DNA of 64,000 bases, taken from positions 64,359,413 to 64,423,412 of the forward strand of contig CM023541.1 in NCBI GenBank assembly GCA_013350335.1, read 5' to 3'. The position numbers were made by a program, and so were the translations under genes. Of the stretch, positions 61,643-64,000 are shown in pieces (position 1 is the first letter of the stretch; every line of letters starts with the position of its first letter). Source of the DNA: Chimonanthus salicifolius. Lineage: Eukaryota > Streptophyta > Magnoliopsida > Laurales > Calycanthaceae. The notes beneath the pieces are model-generated. The model ran no database searches and had not been told where the DNA came from. It saw only the letters and a program-made list of their open reading frames with translations.

Positions 61643-63173
61643 TCACAAGGATGAGACAATTCTTGTCTTGTTCTTGTAGATGTAAGATTTAGCAAAATAC
61701 AGGTAGATGCTCAACTCAACAGCACTGAGTCCTGCAAGAAGCCAATAGAAGTAATCTAGATGGGCTCGGTTGAGATTGCTCGAAAACCAGCTATACCCAC
61801 TAGCTTTGGTGGTCAGCTTCTCGATTACAGAGATGAGGAAACTACTAATGAAGCTCCCTATGCCGAAGATACTCAAGTAGAGTGAAAGCCCCACACTCCT
61901 CATTGCATCAGGCACCTGATCATAGAAGAATTCTTGTAACCCAACCATAGTAAACACGTCAGCTACTCCAAACAGGACATATTGTGGAACAAGCCACCAC
62001 ACACTCATTGGAACTGTCACTGCTGGCTCATCAATCAGTCCTGCATCCTTTGCAACTTGGAGCCTCCACATCTCTACTATGGCTGCCACCACCATAGAGA
62101 GCATGGATAGTAACATCCCAATACCAATCCTTTGAAGCATTGTTATGCCAGACAGTTGACCTGTAAAAGCTCTGCTTGCAGGAACAAATATTCTGTCATA
62201 AATGGGGATGGTGATGGTAATGGAGAGGCTGATAAAGGTCTGAAGGGTTGCAGGTGGTATCTGAAATCCAGAGCCTATTCCCCTTTCCATGGTGCTGCCT
62301 TGCTTTGTGAAGAACGTTGACGACTGTGCAAAAACGACAGCATATAACAAACAAGTGGCCCATATCGGAACCAAACGCAGAACCATCTTTGCATCTTCCA
62401 CCTGACTCATCGTACAAACAGTCCAACCTTTTTGTGGAGACCCTAGGTCCTCAGTAGCGATGGTGGCTCGGTCCAGAAACCTGTGTCCAAAGATAAGTTT
62501 GCAATGCAGTATTATTTTCAACTCGCCAAGTGTTTGCACCTTTTTTTTTTTTTTGAAGCAGCAAGTGTTTGCACATTGTTTTGAACAAGACAATTTGCTC
62601 TTACTTGAATTGCGTGCAACTGTCTAGAAGAGGAGCATCTCTTGTTTCATAGCCAACATCCGAAAGGCTGCTTTTGTCTTTGTTTGAGAATAGCTTCTGG
62701 CGATTGCGTGATGCCACGATGAAAACTTGGATAATTCTCATAAATGGGTTATTTTTCTCTTTTGAACAATAGCGATATATCTTTGTTCCAAGCAAGAAAA
62801 CTAATAGTGCAACACCCATGGCAATGCATGGAATTCCAAAACCAAGACCCCAACTGAGGTTGTCTTGAATGTAGTTGACAATCCACAATGAAACCAAAGT
62901 ACCAGCACATATGCCAAAGTACCACCAATTGAAGAATGAGCTTTTGGATTTGGCTTCTTCAGGATGTCGTGGGTCAAACTGATCTGCCCCAAAAGCCTGT
63001 ACACATGGCTTGTGTCCACCTTGTGCAAGTGCTACTAAATACAAGGACAGGAAGAAGAAGAGAACTTGGTATGGAGCTGGAGAAGGGCAATAAGATGCAC
63101 CAAAAGTGTCTGTTTCACAAGCAGGTGGCTGGAGGGTAGGGAGTGTAGCTGATAGAGTCAGCAAACCTAACCC
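61643..63173 (-). CDS. NPF5-like (NRT1/PTR family) transporter, C-terminal part (partial)
   Basis: Two exons: 62605-63173 and 61643-62480. Acceptor ATATAG precedes 63173, the donor is GTAAGA at 62604, and the join is TQF-K-FLDRA in phase. The visible 468 aa carry the NPF/PTR signatures: GLGLLTLSATLPTL, GGHKPCVQAFGADQFDP, FFNWWYFGICAG, FRFLDRA-like KFLDRATIATEDL, QVEDAKMVLRLVPIW, TFFTKQGSTMER, the DRIFVP motif, LQRIGIGM and FYDQVPDAMRSVGLSLYL. About nine hydrophobic helices are present. Family proteins have 12 helices and about 570-600 aa, so the first 100-130 residues, with helices 1-2 and the ExxER proton-coupling motif, lie beyond the right edge; 63174-64000 reads as intron. These are proton-coupled membrane carriers for nitrate, peptides or hormones. 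The segment looks closest to the NPF5 clade; the substrate cannot be told. Confidence 0.88.
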
Positions 63174-64000
63174 CTATATGCATAGATTCAACGTCGAAGT
63201 ATCAGAACATACTGTCAGAAATCAATGGATCTTGCTCCATATAAAATGTATGATTGGTTATGTCTAGACAATCAACAGCTTCGATGCTCTGGGCCCCACA
63301 GTGAATGGATGATGCCTAAGTAGCAACCTAGATGGATTGGAAGATGCTAAATCTTTATTAAGTGGTCTCACACAGATGTACACTAGCAGACTTAAGAATC
63401 TGGGAAAGAAAGATACCAAAGAAATTTAATCGAGTGTGCAGTTTTTGGACATTTTCAATCTACTGTGAGACTCGTCACAGAACAATGGTCGTAACATGGG
63501 TTTCTCAAATATGAGATAGGGCTAGAACATTGTCCCAGCAATCCTAATTATGAGATGGCTATAACACAGAACTCTCAGAGTTCTCACTGCTCATGGAGGT
63601 TACAGATCAAAATAGAAAAGTTTCATTGATTTATACGAACAAATTAGCCAATACTTGATAGATAAGTTTTCAGTGATGATGATTATGACAAAAACAAATT
63701 AGCACCTCCATGTACTGGAAAAATGTTATTTTGTTGTTGTTATGAGAACACCATTAAATAATTAATAATGTTCACTATCACATTAAGAAAATTACTCAAA
63801 AGTCATTGGTTGGAGATTACATTGGAGATTCCTATACGGCTACACTTCCCCAATTTCTATTCTATCTATTTAATAGACTGAAAATCAAGGGATATGGATG
63901 ACAATGGGACTGCAGCAAGTCAGGACCCTTGAAACTGTGTAGCCCAAACAGGTAGCTCGATTGGCTTGAGCTTATAGGAATAGACAAAAGGTCACGAATA

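Noticed and set aside
62481..62593. Starting the NPF protein at the Met near 62593
   Set aside because: This stretch is intron: it holds a poly(T) run, and FLDRA is joined by splice sites at 62604 and 62480 to the upstream exon.

Overview
This is plant nuclear DNA. Genes are split by GT-AG introns of up to about 6 kb. The products are plant-specific: an organellar seryl-tRNA synthetase, an LPA3-like photosystem II assembly factor, a GT-3-type trihelix factor and an NPF transporter. Introns and spacers are AT-rich and full of LINE, RTE and hAT remnants, A/T-rich microsatellites and two very long G or C tracts. The gene set fits a flowering plant. The long, LINE-loaded introns would suit a woody early-diverging eudicot or magnoliid, but the species cannot be read from the window.

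Layout, left to right. (1) 866-2910, minus: the 5' half of an LPA3/DUF1995 gene whose remaining exons lie off the left edge. (2) 4992-19189, minus: a complete ten-exon organellar SerRS gene (OVA7-type, 530 aa). Its introns hold an hAT-like element with an 8-bp target-site duplication (TSD), a LINE with a 12-bp TSD, a 570-bp inverted repeat, a G-quadruplex motif and a phased TTGAC array. (3) 22767-25056, plus: a two-exon trihelix GT-3a/3b-like gene. (4) 25420-31958, minus: a 68-aa ZNF706-like zinc-finger protein made from two short exons around a 6.3-kb intron; it is convergent with the trihelix gene. (5) 33943-58380, minus: a 25-exon gene for a protein of about 2,146 aa with an N-terminal galactose-binding-like domain, a helical-repeat middle and a coiled-coil, Arg-rich end. 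One exon is 3.5 kb, and the frame is broken by two single-base homopolymer insertions. (6) 61643-63173, minus: the last two exons of an NPF5-like transporter that continues off the right edge.

The genes form no shared pathway; this is ordinary plant gene order. LPA3 and the SerRS both act in organelles, but nothing beyond adjacency links them. Exon borders were set by hand from splice consensus, unbroken reading phase and family resemblance. For all complete genes the summed exon lengths come out in frame, except for the two extra bases in the giant gene. I found no CRISPR array, operon or recognisably new biochemical system. The most notable points are the hidden zinc-finger gene, the two frame breaks, three hAT-like insertions with exact 8-bp TSDs, the intronic inverted repeat and the helically phased W-box array.
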